Shown piece by piece: positions 6,417-16,845 of a stretch of 20,709 nucleotides of DNA (its first letter is position 1; each line of letters starts with the position of its first letter). The notes beneath the pieces were generated by a model. It worked only from the letters and a program-made list of their open reading frames with translations. It searched no databases and was not told the origin of the DNA. Source of the DNA: Planctomycetaceae bacterium UBA4732 (GTDB lineage Bacteria; Planctomycetota; Planctomycetia; Gemmatales; Gemmataceae); the NCBI GenBank assembly GCA_002404095.1, contig DHJA01000106.1, positions 1-20,709 of the forward strand. Reading direction: 5' to 3'. The translations under genes were made by a program, and so were the position numbers.

Positions 6417-9098
<2,682 letters not shown>

Positions 9099-9163
9099 GT
9101 CGCCCGTCCGTCTACGAGAAATCGAGGAATCCCGGCAAGCGGTTATCCTACGGAATGATCGGG

Positions 9164-9169
9164 TATACT
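9164..9169 (+). promoter_or_regulatory. Candidate -10 box (TATACT)
   Basis: TATACT stands 35 nt before the ATG of the tandem DUF433-like gene, preceded by GGG as in the cassette promoters. No convincing -35 was found at 16-18 nt, so this is tentative. Confidence 0.35.
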
Positions 9170-9203
9170 GGAGGGAAGGGAAATGATCCTAAAGGAGGTT
9201 GCC

Positions 9204-9956
9204 ATGAAGCTGTGGCCCTGGAAATATCTCGAACGGCATCCGCAATCTCATTACACGCAGCTTTTCGTCAAGGGCACGCGCATGCGCGCTCTGTCGATTT
9301 ACAGCATGTTGGTGGACGTCGATCCAGGCGACGAGACGACGCCGGAACAGATAGCCGCGGACATCCATGTGCCGGTCGAGGCGGTGCGCGAAGCCATCGC
9401 CTACGTCGAGGCCGATCCACCGGAAATCCGCGCGGATCATCAGAGGGAGACGGAACATTTTCAAGCCTGGGGCGTGTTGGACGCCGAAGGCAACTATCTC
9501 CGCGGCGACCTTCCCAAGCCGTGCCCGCAATGGCCGACCCCGACGTCGCCGCAGGACAGACTGGAACATATCATCGCTCAAGCGAAACTCTTGGATGGCG
9601 CCATGACGCAGGGCGCCTGGAAATATCTCGAACCCCATCCCATGTCGAATTATGAACAACTTTTCATCATCGGCACGCGCCTCCGCGCGGAGGTGATTTA
9701 CGCCCAGGTGACCGACGTCGATCCGGCTGACGCTCCGACGCCGGAGGAAGTCGCCGAGTCCATGAACTTGCCCGTCGAGGCGGTGCGCGAGGCAATCGCC
9801 TACTGCGAATCGGAGCCGCCGGGGCTGCTTGAGGATCATCGAAGGCAAAGGGAGGATTTGCAAGCAAGAGGCTTGATGGATGCCGAGGGCAACTACATTC
9901 GTCCACCCGGCCGCCTTTCGCCAGAGGAAGAGGAGCGGCTCGGCCTCAACGATTAA
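9204..9956 (+). CDS. Tandem DUF433-like protein (orphan antitoxin-like)
   Basis: 250 residues made of two homologous halves: about 6-101 (WKYLERHPQSHYTQLFVKGTRMR ... VPVEAVREAIAYVEADPPEI ... DAEGNYLRG) and about 139-233 (WKYLEPHPMSNYEQLFIIGTRLR ... LPVEAVREAIAYCESEPPGL ... DAEGNYIRP). Each half resembles a DUF433 protein and is close to the single-domain protein at 13219-13563. DUF433 proteins are commonly encoded before DUF5615 PIN-like toxins and are thought to be antitoxins, but no toxin follows here. The ATG at 9204 is preferred, with AGGAGG six nt upstream; an in-frame ATG at 9183 would bury that site. The second half starts with its own internal Met, consistent with fusion of duplicated genes. 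Confidence 0.78.
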   Translation: MKLWPWKYLERHPQSHYTQLFVKGTRMRALSIYSMLVDVDPGDETTPEQIAADIHVPVEAVREAIAYVEADPPEIRADHQRETEHFQAWGVLDAEGNYLRGDLPKPCPQWPTPTSPQDRLEHIIAQAKLLDGAMTQGAWKYLEPHPMSNYEQLFIIGTRLRAEVIYAQVTDVDPADAPTPEEVAESMNLPVEAVREAIAYCESEPPGLLEDHRRQREDLQARGLMDAEGNYIRPPGRLSPEEEERLGLND

Positions 9957-9981
9957 TGAAACTCTACCGCAACGCGCCGCT

Positions 9982-12900
9982 TCATTTCTTCGGCTCCGCC
10001 TTGGCCGCTTGCGGTTTCGCGGGATCGCCCTTCTCCTCCTTTAACCGTCGCTCTTGTTCCTCCGTCTCCAACAGGCGGGCGCGCTCCCGCGAGGTCACGT
10101 AGTAGACGTTTCCCAGGCGCACGAGCTTCAGGTCGGCCATTTCCGCCAGCAGCACAACGGCCGTGTCCAGCGGTACGCCCGTCAGTTCCGCCGTGATCTT
10201 CGTTTCAGCCGCTTCCCCGAGACGGCTGGCCAGGATCACATTGCTCCCGGTCGTGTGCCCCAACTCCGCCAGCGCTTCCGGGAGGGGAACCTTGTCGAAG
10301 ACCGCGTAGACAAGCGACGAAGGGTTCGTTGCTTTCCGTCCTGGGAAGAACTCGTCCCGGTACGCCCGTTGCGTGGTGATTTCGACGCCGTCTGGGCGGA
10401 TGACGTATCTGAGTTGGTTGTCGGCCGCGTCCGTCGGATATTTCGCTAGCAAAAGTTCAATAACTTGCCGTCGCGGAACGGCCCGTAAGGGATCCACTTT
10501 CTCAATTGTCGTCTTGTGAATGTCGCCGCCCTCATTCTGTTTGTCGAAGGCAGGTGCGCTAACCTTCCAGGGAATATCGCTTCTGGCGAGCAGATCATTC
10601 AGCGCCTTATCCAGCGTGGTATCGATGTCCAACGAATAATCGATCGGCTCGTCCAGCTTCTTCCGGATGTCCACGGCGCGCTGCGCGGCTGTTTGCTTGG
10701 CTATGACGGAAGGCGCGGCTTGCTTGGTCGGCGGCTGGACGCCGTCCACAGGTTTGCTGGGCGCCGACTCTTTGCCCACTTCGATTTCCACCGGCTGGCT
10801 TATGGGCCGCAGAGGCGACACCCCAGCATCGGAAGCATCGGAGCTGAAAGCGACGCGCACCGTATGTTTGCCGGTGGGAACCTGCAATCGCTCGTCCTTA
10901 TCGCCGATCAACTCGCCCCGCTCGCGGCCTGGTCCTTTGAGAACCCAAGAGGCCGCTAGAGACACGGCCACACAGTCATCGACTTCCTCGCCCGGTTGTA
11001 TCGCACTTGACACGCGATCCATCGCGATGCGTCCGGCGTAGACGTACCACTTGCCGTCGAGTTCGATTTCGCAAAACATGGGCAAGCGGCCGAGGGAGAA
11101 TCCGTGTTTTCCTTGATTTCGCAGGTCCAGCGAAAACACTGGCGTTTCACCGACATTCCAGGAGGTTCTGGCCGGCCGAAGTCGAGCCTGCACGCCGTCC
11201 ACCGCCTCGCCCCAGGCCGATTCCTTGCCTACCTCAATCTCGACGGAGCCGCTCACAGGCCGGATCGGCGACTTCTCTCCAAGGACTCCCACTAACGGAA
11301 AGGCAATCCGCAAAGTATGCTTGCCAGGCGGCAGCAACAAGTGATCCTTGGGGCCGAGAACCGGGCCGGGCGACTTATTCACCCAGTGCTCGTCCGGCGA
11401 AACCTTCGCCCAATCGTCGATTTGCTTGCCGGGTTCGAGCGGAGTATCGGCGGCTTTAATGTTGACGGGGCTGCCGTAGAGATACCAAATCCCGTCCAGC
11501 TCGATTTCGCAATCGAAGGGGATGCGCAGACCGTGCGGCGTTTGCTTGCCGTGATTGCGCAGGTCGAGGCTAAAGGCCGGCGCCTCGCCCTCCTTCCAGA
11601 CGGCTCGCGAGCTACGCAGGCGGGCTTGAACGCCGTCCACCGTATCGCCCCAGGCGGACTCCCGGCCCACTTCGATTTCCACGGGATTGCTCACGGGCCT
11701 CATACCGGCATCGGCGGGAACTCCGAAGTTTGGCGCCAACGCGCTCCGCTCAAACACATAGGCGACGCGCACCGTGTGCTTGCCTGCCGAAACCTGCAAA
11801 GCTTCCCCTTTGTCGTCTATCGGGTCGCCCGGTTTGCGGGCCGGAGTCTTGCGAGTCCAGGGAACAGCGAGGGACACGGACGCCCAGTAATCGATCTGCT
11901 TACCGGGCGGCAACATAGAGATTTTGCAATCCACATTGCCGGTGCGGTACTCATACCACTTGCCGTCAAGCTCAAGCTCGCAGAACTGGACCCCACGGCA
12001 GCCGCTTGGCGTTCGTCGCCCCCGGTTCCGCAGGTCCAGGGCGAACTCCGGCGTCTGGCCGTCGTTCCAGGCAGTCTTGCTCGTCCGCAGCCGGGCCTGC
12101 ACGCCGTCTACAGCCTCACCCCACTCCGGTTCCTCCTTTTTAACATCCTCTTTATCCACATTTCTTTCCTTGGGTTGGACAGAGACAACGGGCGGCGCTT
12201 TCGGCACCGGCTTGGGATCCGCCGCCGGGGCGCAATATGCCGCAGTGCCGGCCCCGGCGACAAATACGGCAACCATCGCCAGCAAGGCGGCGCCGGTCGA
12301 GAGTTTGCTAAGTAACATCGCTTTAACCACTCCTTCCGCAAGGGAGGCGACTCGAACCGAGACCACGCCGGCGACGACCGCCTGACCCGCTGCAACCAGA
12401 GATACGGCCTTGACCGTGGAAGCCAAAAGCGTCGGCGGTACGACCGCTGCGGCCGTCGTCAGCGCACCGGCCGACAGCGCCAGGCCAGGGCGGCCAAGAC
12501 GCTTCGCCAACATTCGCCGCCCCGTCGCCAACCGGCTCGACAGCGTGCCTTCGGGTATGCCAAGTTGCCGGGCCGCTTCCTTCCGCGGCCGGCCTTCCAG
12601 TTCGCACAGCACGATCGCCGCGCGGTACTTGTCGGGAAGGCGATTCAGTTCCTGATCCAGCAACGGCAATAGTTCGCTCCAACCGGCGTCCACATCGGCT
12701 TGGGGTTGCGACATCTCCGCCGCCCGCCTCTCTTTTGCCCGGCGCCGCGCGTCGGTGGTCCGCGCCTTGAGGGCCGTCCGGTAGGCCACGCCATACAACC
12801 AGTTGCCGACCTGTTGGCGCGCCCGGATCGACGCCGCTTTGCGCACAAAAACGAGGAAAGAAGCCTGAAATGCGTCCTCGGCGTCCTGCTCGTTGCTCAG

Positions 12901-13083
12901 GACGCGCCGGCAGACGGACCAGACCATTGAACCGTGCCGACGGATCAACGCTTCGAGGGCGGCGCCGTCGCGCCGCGCGACGAAATGGGTCATAAGTTCC
13001 GCATCCGTCAGCCCGGCGCCGTCGCGGGCGAGTACGGCTTGGCGAAGCTGCTGGAAGACCTGAGAATGTCGGCCGGTCGTCAT
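9982..13083 (-). CDS. Giant ECF sigma factor with membrane span and triple-repeat C-terminal region
   Basis: 1033 residues. About 1-195 is an ECF sigma-70 factor: region 2 (FVARRDGAALEALIRRHGSMVWSVCRR ... DAEDAFQASFLVFVRKA) and region 4 (LPDKYRAAIVLCELEGRPRKEAARQLGIPEGTLSSRL). A hydrophobic stretch follows, with a likely membrane helix near 262-283 (STGAALLAMVAVFVAGAGTAAY). Then come a Pro/Lys-rich linker and three repeats of about 150 residues starting near 321, 478 and 623. Each opens WG(E/D)xVDGVQARLR, contains LDLRNxG, CE(I/L)ELDGxWY and PGK-type turns, and ends VEIEVGxESA. The last part (about 805-1000) resembles secretin/STN-like modules (TLDKALNDLL; PLPEALAELGHTTGSNVI; VPLDTAVVLLAEMADLKLV). 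Sigma factors with such tails are typical of planctomycetes. The target regulon and ligand are unknown. Confidence 0.88.
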   Translation of the reverse strand: MTTGRHSQVFQQLRQAVLARDGAGLTDAELMTHFVARRDGAALEALIRRHGSMVWSVCRRVLSNEQDAEDAFQASFLVFVRKAASIRARQQVGNWLYGVAYRTALKARTTDARRRAKERRAAEMSQPQADVDAGWSELLPLLDQELNRLPDKYRAAIVLCELEGRPRKEAARQLGIPEGTLSSRLATGRRMLAKRLGRPGLALSAGALTTAAAVVPPTLLASTVKAVSLVAAGQAVVAGVVSVRVASLAEGVVKAMLLSKLSTGAALLAMVAVFVAGAGTAAYCAPAADPKPVPKAPPVVSVQPKERNVDKEDVKKEEPEWGEAVDGVQARLRTSKTAWNDGQTPEFALDLRNRGRRTPSGCRGVQFCELELDGKWYEYRTGNVDCKISMLPPGKQIDYWASVSLAVPWTRKTPARKPGDPIDDKGEALQVSAGKHTVRVAYVFERSALAPNFGVPADAGMRPVSNPVEIEVGRESAWGDTVDGVQARLRSSRAVWKEGEAPAFSLDLRNHGKQTPHGLRIPFDCEIELDGIWYLYGSPVNIKAADTPLEPGKQIDDWAKVSPDEHWVNKSPGPVLGPKDHLLLPPGKHTLRIAFPLVGVLGEKSPIRPVSGSVEIEVGKESAWGEAVDGVQARLRPARTSWNVGETPVFSLDLRNQGKHGFSLGRLPMFCEIELDGKWYVYAGRIAMDRVSSAIQPGEEVDDCVAVSLAASWVLKGPGRERGELIGDKDERLQVPTGKHTVRVAFSSDASDAGVSPLRPISQPVEIEVGKESAPSKPVDGVQPPTKQAAPSVIAKQTAAQRAVDIRKKLDEPIDYSLDIDTTLDKALNDLLARSDIPWKVSAPAFDKQNEGGDIHKTTIEKVDPLRAVPRRQVIELLLAKYPTDAADNQLRYVIRPDGVEITTQRAYRDEFFPGRKATNPSSLVYAVFDKVPLPEALAELGHTTGSNVILASRLGEAAETKITAELTGVPLDTAVVLLAEMADLKLVRLGNVYYVTSRERARLLETEEQERRLKEEKGDPAKPQAAKAEPKK

Positions 13084-13136
13084 GGGGATGACTTTCCTGA
13101 GCGGAGCGGACCTCGCTCCTAACCCACTATACTGCC

Positions 13137-13177
13137 CGCAAGAGGGCTTGCGCGTCGATGGGTTTTCAGAATAGAAT
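13137..13177 (+). promoter_or_regulatory. Promoter and possible operator of the DUF433-DUF5615 pair
   Basis: TTGCGC (13148-13153), 18-nt spacer, TAGAAT (13172-13177) form a plausible sigma-70 promoter. The inverted repeat CGCAAG-aggg-CTTGCG (13137-13152) overlaps the -35, the usual place for an autorepressing antitoxin to bind. Confidence 0.45.
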
Positions 13178-13218
13178 GAAAAGAAGCGACGTCACAAGCG
13201 AAACTCTAGGAGGTTGCC

Positions 13219-13563
13219 ATGAACCAGACGCAGTGGAAATATCTCGAAGCGCATCCAGGGTCTTCTTACAAGCAACTCTTCCTCAAGGGCACGCGCCTCC
13301 GGGCCGAGATCATTGCCGGTGAGATGGAAGACGGCGAGCCGGACAACCCGGTGACGCCGGAGGAGATCGCCGCCTACAGGGATTTGCCCATCGAGGCGGT
13401 GCGCGAAGCCATTGCCTACTGCGAATCCGACCCGCCGGAGATCGAGGAAGACCACCGGAGAGATAGGGAACATATGCAAGAGCTCGGCGTGATTGACGCT
13501 GAGGGCAACTACCTTCGCGGCACCTTGCCCTACCCGTATCCAGAGAGGCCGAGCGAAAAATGA
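13219..13563 (+). CDS. DUF433-like antitoxin
   Basis: 114 residues, DUF433-like. WKYLEAHPGSSYKQLFLKGTRLRAE at the N-terminus and LPIEAVREAIAYCESDPPEIEEDHRRDREHM in the middle match both halves of the tandem protein at 9204-9956. The family is regarded as the antitoxin partner of PIN-like DUF5615 proteins. The ATG is set by AGGAGG six nt upstream. It overlaps the next gene by 4 nt (ATGA), giving coupled translation. The protein is rich in acidic residues. A possible operator overlaps its promoter, suggesting autoregulation. Confidence 0.82.
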   Translation: MNQTQWKYLEAHPGSSYKQLFLKGTRLRAEIIAGEMEDGEPDNPVTPEEIAAYRDLPIEAVREAIAYCESDPPEIEEDHRRDREHMQELGVIDAEGNYLRGTLPYPYPERPSEK

Positions 13564-13922
13564 AAATCTATCTGGACGATGATTGCGTCGCAGGCAGGCT
13601 GATTCCCGCGCTGCGGCAGGCAGGACACGACGTTCGGACGCCGGCCGAGGCAGGTTTGGCCGGCGCTCATGACGCGCTTCACTTGTGGCAAGCGATTCGA
13701 GAGGGCCGTTCCCTCCTGTCGCGGAACTATACGGATTTCGAGCCAATCAACTTACTTGTCCAGGAATCCAAAGGCCGGCATTCCGGCATTCTTATGATTC
13801 GTCATGACGACCCGAAAAAACGCAGAATGAAGTCGCACGATATTGTTCGCGCCCTCCGTAAATTGGAAACGGCCGGTGCGCCGATCGCGAACGAATACAT
13901 CGTGCTGAATCATTGGCAGTGA
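13560..13922 (+). CDS. DUF5615 PIN-like toxin
   Basis: 120 residues of the DUF5615/Mut7-C-like PIN superfamily. The first strand KIYLDDDC (Asp6-Asp8), AGHDVRTPAEAGLAGAHD, LLSRNYTDF (Asp59) and SGILMIRHDD are the usual conserved blocks; the acidic residues would bind metal for RNA cleavage. It is encoded immediately after a DUF433-like antitoxin with a 4-nt ATGA overlap, the standard arrangement of this type II-like module. Activity as an RNase is known only by analogy to PIN proteins. The gene is full length and converges on the kinase-TPR remnant, with a 23-nt gap. Confidence 0.85.
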   Translation: MKIYLDDDCVAGRLIPALRQAGHDVRTPAEAGLAGAHDALHLWQAIREGRSLLSRNYTDFEPINLLVQESKGRHSGILMIRHDDPKKRRMKSHDIVRALRKLETAGAPIANEYIVLNHWQ

Positions 13923-13945
13923 CGCCGTCCGTGGCATCCGCGGCC

Positions 13946-14635
13946 TTACTTCTTGGCGTCCGCCTTGTCCAGCAACGCCTGCACGTCGGCCCAGAGCTTG
14001 CGACTCGCCTCCTGTTCGTCGGTCGGCAGCTTGGCCAGCTCCGCCGCGTCGCGCAGGCCGGACAAGTCCGTGTCCTGTTGCCAGTGTCGCAACCTTTCTA
14101 CGGCCATCTTTCGCTCCTCCGGCTTATCGCTTGTCAGCCGCTTCCCCCACAGATCGAGGTCGGCTCGTAGCCATGCAAGCGCCTGGCGGCGTAGTTCCGC
14201 TTTTTTCGTCTCGTCCGGCGGCGGGTCGTCCTTGCTCTGGCCGGCGGCGGCCAACGCCGCGTAACAGGCGGCGTTGTAGCGGTTTCCCGTATTCAGATCG
14301 TCGGCCAGCTTCGGGTCGTCGGCGAAGGCGTCTGCGTACATCCGGGAGTTGGCGAAGAATAGCTTTTTGATTTTGCACAAGCGGACCATCATGCGCAATT
14401 CGTCATTCGTCCGGGGCTTGAACTCGCCCTTTTGCAAGGCGGGCAGCTTGTCCTGCAGGGCGGCCATCCCTTCGGCTTCGGCGAGGATAAAGCGGATCGT
14501 AGCGTTCTTGGGGTTGAGTTCGACGGCCTTTCTGTAACAGGCGGCCGCCCCGGCCCAGTCCCCCTGGTTGTACAGAATGCTACCGAGGCTGACGTGGGCT
14601 GGGCCGGACTTAGGGTCCAGTCCGATGGCCTTCTT
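13946..14635 (-). pseudogene. 3' part of broken kinase-TPR gene
   Basis: Downstream of the in-frame TAA at 14636-14638 the same reading frame continues with TPR sequence (KKAIGLDPKSGPAHVSLGSILYN ... AAACYRKAVELNPKN) and then the family's usual C-terminal domain (GMAALQDKLPALQKGEFKPR ... RYNAACYAALAA ... LWADVQALLDKAD). An in-frame ATG at 14467 exists, but it starts in the middle of the conserved domain and is unlikely to be a genuine start. This is most simply the tail of the kinase gene beginning near 16776, separated from it by a nonsense mutation. Confidence 0.8.
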
Positions 14636-15511
14636 TTAGCAGGCGGCGGCCCCCTCCCGGTCCCCCTGAGCGCCCAGCACGACGCCGAGGTTAATGTAGG
14701 CAGGCGCGTTGTCCGGCCGCAGGGCGATTGCCGCCCAAAAAACGCCTGCCGCCTCGTCCAGCGTCGCCGGGTTTTGATGAGACTGGTTCTCCAGGCTGTA
14801 CCCCAAGTCGTAGTGGACCCAGAAGTCCGTCGGGTGCTGGCGCCGCGCCTGACGCAACAGAGTTGCCGCCGCCACCGGCGCCCCGCCACGCCTCAAGGCA
14901 ACGGCCAAGATAACCGCGCTCACCGCGGACAGTTCCTGGCCCCGCGCCTCCACGGCAACGCGCTTTAGCGCGCCCACATCGCCCGCCGATGCCGCCACCC
15001 GGTAACGCCGGCGCCAGGCGTCGTCGTCCGCCCTGTCGGCAACGCCCCGGAGCCACGCTGCCTCCGGGCCGGCGACGCCCCGGAGCCGCGCCAGTTCCGG
15101 GCCGCCGACGCAAGTGGCCCAGTCGTCCAACGCCACGATCAGCGCCAGCCGAACCGCCGGCCGCTCGGCGCGGATCACCGCCGCCGCCTGCCCTTCCGCT
15201 CCCTCCGTTCGCACCCCGTAAGCCTCCAGCGCCGCCGCGTAGGACCGGGCCTCCTTGTCGAAATCGCTTCCCTCCCAGGTGGCGCGAAAGGCGCGTGTAT
15301 GATCCAGGTCATTCAGCAGCTGGGCTTCCCGCTCCGCGCGCTCCAGACCCGCCTCCACCTCCGCACGCCGCGCCGCCAGCCGGCCCCGCGCCTCATTCCC
15401 CGCGTCCGCTTCCAGCGCCCGTCCCGCTTCTTCCACGGAACCCAACGCCTGCCGCCACAACGCCGCCGCCCGCCCCGCCGTCTCCGGCGTCTCCGGCTCA
15501 ACGTCCCCCAC
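14636..15511 (-). pseudogene. Middle part of broken kinase-TPR gene
   Basis: 291 codons in a different frame from the kinase domain. The sequence is the family's helical linker (ALWRQALGSVEEAGRALE ... LLNDLDHTRAFRATWEGSDFD ... RLALIVALDDWATCV) followed by TPRs (LRQARRQHPTDFWVHYDLGYSLEN; AAGVFWAAIALRPDNAPAYINLGVVLGAQGD). It overlaps the kinase frame by 14 nt at 15498-15511. Loss or gain of one base near the AAAGG at about 15520 would join them (…GEQAK to AADRVGD…). It ends at TAA (14636-14638), where the adjacent repeat has TAC (Tyr) in the AACY motif, so a single base change made the stop. Confidence 0.8.
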
Positions 15512-16742
15512 CCGATCCGCCGCCTTTGGCCTGCTCCCCCGCTTGGTCGGCCTGGCCCAGCGCCACGTCCGCCGCCCGCTCCGCCGTCGCCCGCCGCGTC
15601 GCCCGCTCCCACGTCCACCAACCCCAGCCGCCGCCCACCACCAACGCCGTCAACAACACCGAGGCCGCCAGTGCCAACGCCACCCGCCGCCGTTTGCGCT
15701 CCTCGATGGCCTTCACCCTCGCCTCGCCGTTGGCCACCTCCGCTTGTCGCAGCCGCCGCTCCACCGACTCCCGGTACCCTGTCACCGCCGCCGCCACTTC
15801 ACGGGCGTCGCACGGCCGCTCTGCCGGCGCCGGCGCTAAACAACGCTTCGCCAGCGCGATCAATTCCGCGTCGGCCCCGCTGCCGTCCAGCCGGGTGAAG
15901 GCGTCGGCCAAGTCCGCCCGCGACGCCCGTTGCTGAGCCGCCGCGCCTGGACCAGCGAACGGCGGCCGGCCCGTCAGCACCGCGCACAGGATCGCGCCCA
16001 GGCCGAACACGTCCGAACGTTCGTCCACCTTGTCGGTCTCGCCGCGGGCCTGCTCCGGCGCCATGTACGCCGGCGTCCCCAACACCGTCCCCGCCCGCGT
16101 GTCCGAGCCGCCTTGTCCCGTGTCTGAACCTTCGCCGCAAGGCGTCTGGATTCCCGAAACCTCCGCCGATGGGTCCAGCCGTTCCCCGTCCGCCGCCCCA
16201 TCGCGCGTCAGCACCTTGGCCAAGCCCCAATCCATCACTTGCACCTCGCCGAAAGCGCCGACCATGATGTTGGCCGGCTTCAGGTCGCGGTGAATCACGT
16301 CCTTGCTGTGAGCGTAGGCCAATGTCTGGCAGACCTGCTCGAACACCGCCAGGAATCGCATGCGGTCGGCGGCGGGGTCCGCGCGCTCGGCGAGTAGAGC
16401 CGTCAGAGTGCGGCCCTTGATGAGTTTCATGGCAAAGTACGGCCGGCCGTCGGGCATCCGGCCCAGGGAGTAGACCGGCACAACGCCGGGGTGCTGGAGC
16501 CGGCCGGCGATGCGCGCCTCCTCCAGGAAACGCCGCGTCGACTCGGGGCGGCAGCGATGATCCTCTAGCAGCACTTTGACCGCCACGTCGCGGCCGATGT
16601 CGGCGTCGCGCGCCCTAAAGATCGCGCCCATGCCGCCGCGGGCGATCTCTTCCAGCAGCTCAAGATGGGCGGTGTTTGTGGGGTTGTGGTCCGGCGCGCG
16701 ATGCCGCTGAACCGTCAGCGAAATCATGTCGCGGAGCTTCAT
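15498..16742 (-). pseudogene. Ser/Thr protein kinase domain of broken kinase-TPR gene
   Basis: 414 codons encoding a Hanks-type kinase: glycine loop EIARGGMGAIF, VAVK with Lys56, HRDLKPAN (Asp153), DWG at 171-173 in place of DFG (common in planctomycetes), GTPAYMAPEQA and DVFGLGAILCAVLTGRPPF. A single membrane helix follows near 353-375 (RVALALAASVLLTALVVGG). The frame stops at 15498, just before the extracytoplasmic part, which continues in another frame. The 5' end also looks damaged: the ATG at 16776 has an ideal AGGAG site and encodes a family-like leader (MNQPADPNQTVDEAP), but it is one frame off the kinase domain and stops after 38 codons. The ATG at 16742 has no ribosome site. The kinase domain itself is intact and could still be made. 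Confidence 0.82.
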
Positions 16743-16802
16743 CGACGGTCTGGTTCGGGTCGGCGGGCTGGTTCATGGAGACTCCTGTGTGAGATAGGCT
16801 GA

Positions 16803-16818
16803 TCCTACCACGGTAGGA
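16803..16818. promoter_or_regulatory. 16-bp palindrome upstream of the kinase gene
   Basis: TCCTACC-AC-GGTAGGA, perfect 7-bp arms, in the 69-nt gap between the phosphohexomutase stop codon and the ATG at 16776. No T-run follows, so it is more likely an operator than a terminator, though a hairpin is possible. Confidence 0.4.
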
Positions 16819-16845
16819 GACATAACCCAAAGAGTTTCGGGCGCG

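Noticed and set aside
11317..12315. Long open frame on the plus strand opposite the sigma factor gene (332 codons)
   Set aside because: It is antisense to a clear coding sequence, has no recognisable domain or ribosome site, and arises from high-GC codon bias.
15498..15511. Programmed frameshift joining kinase and TPR parts
   Set aside because: No conserved slippery-site context is clear, and further lesions in the same gene make decay or sequence error more likely.
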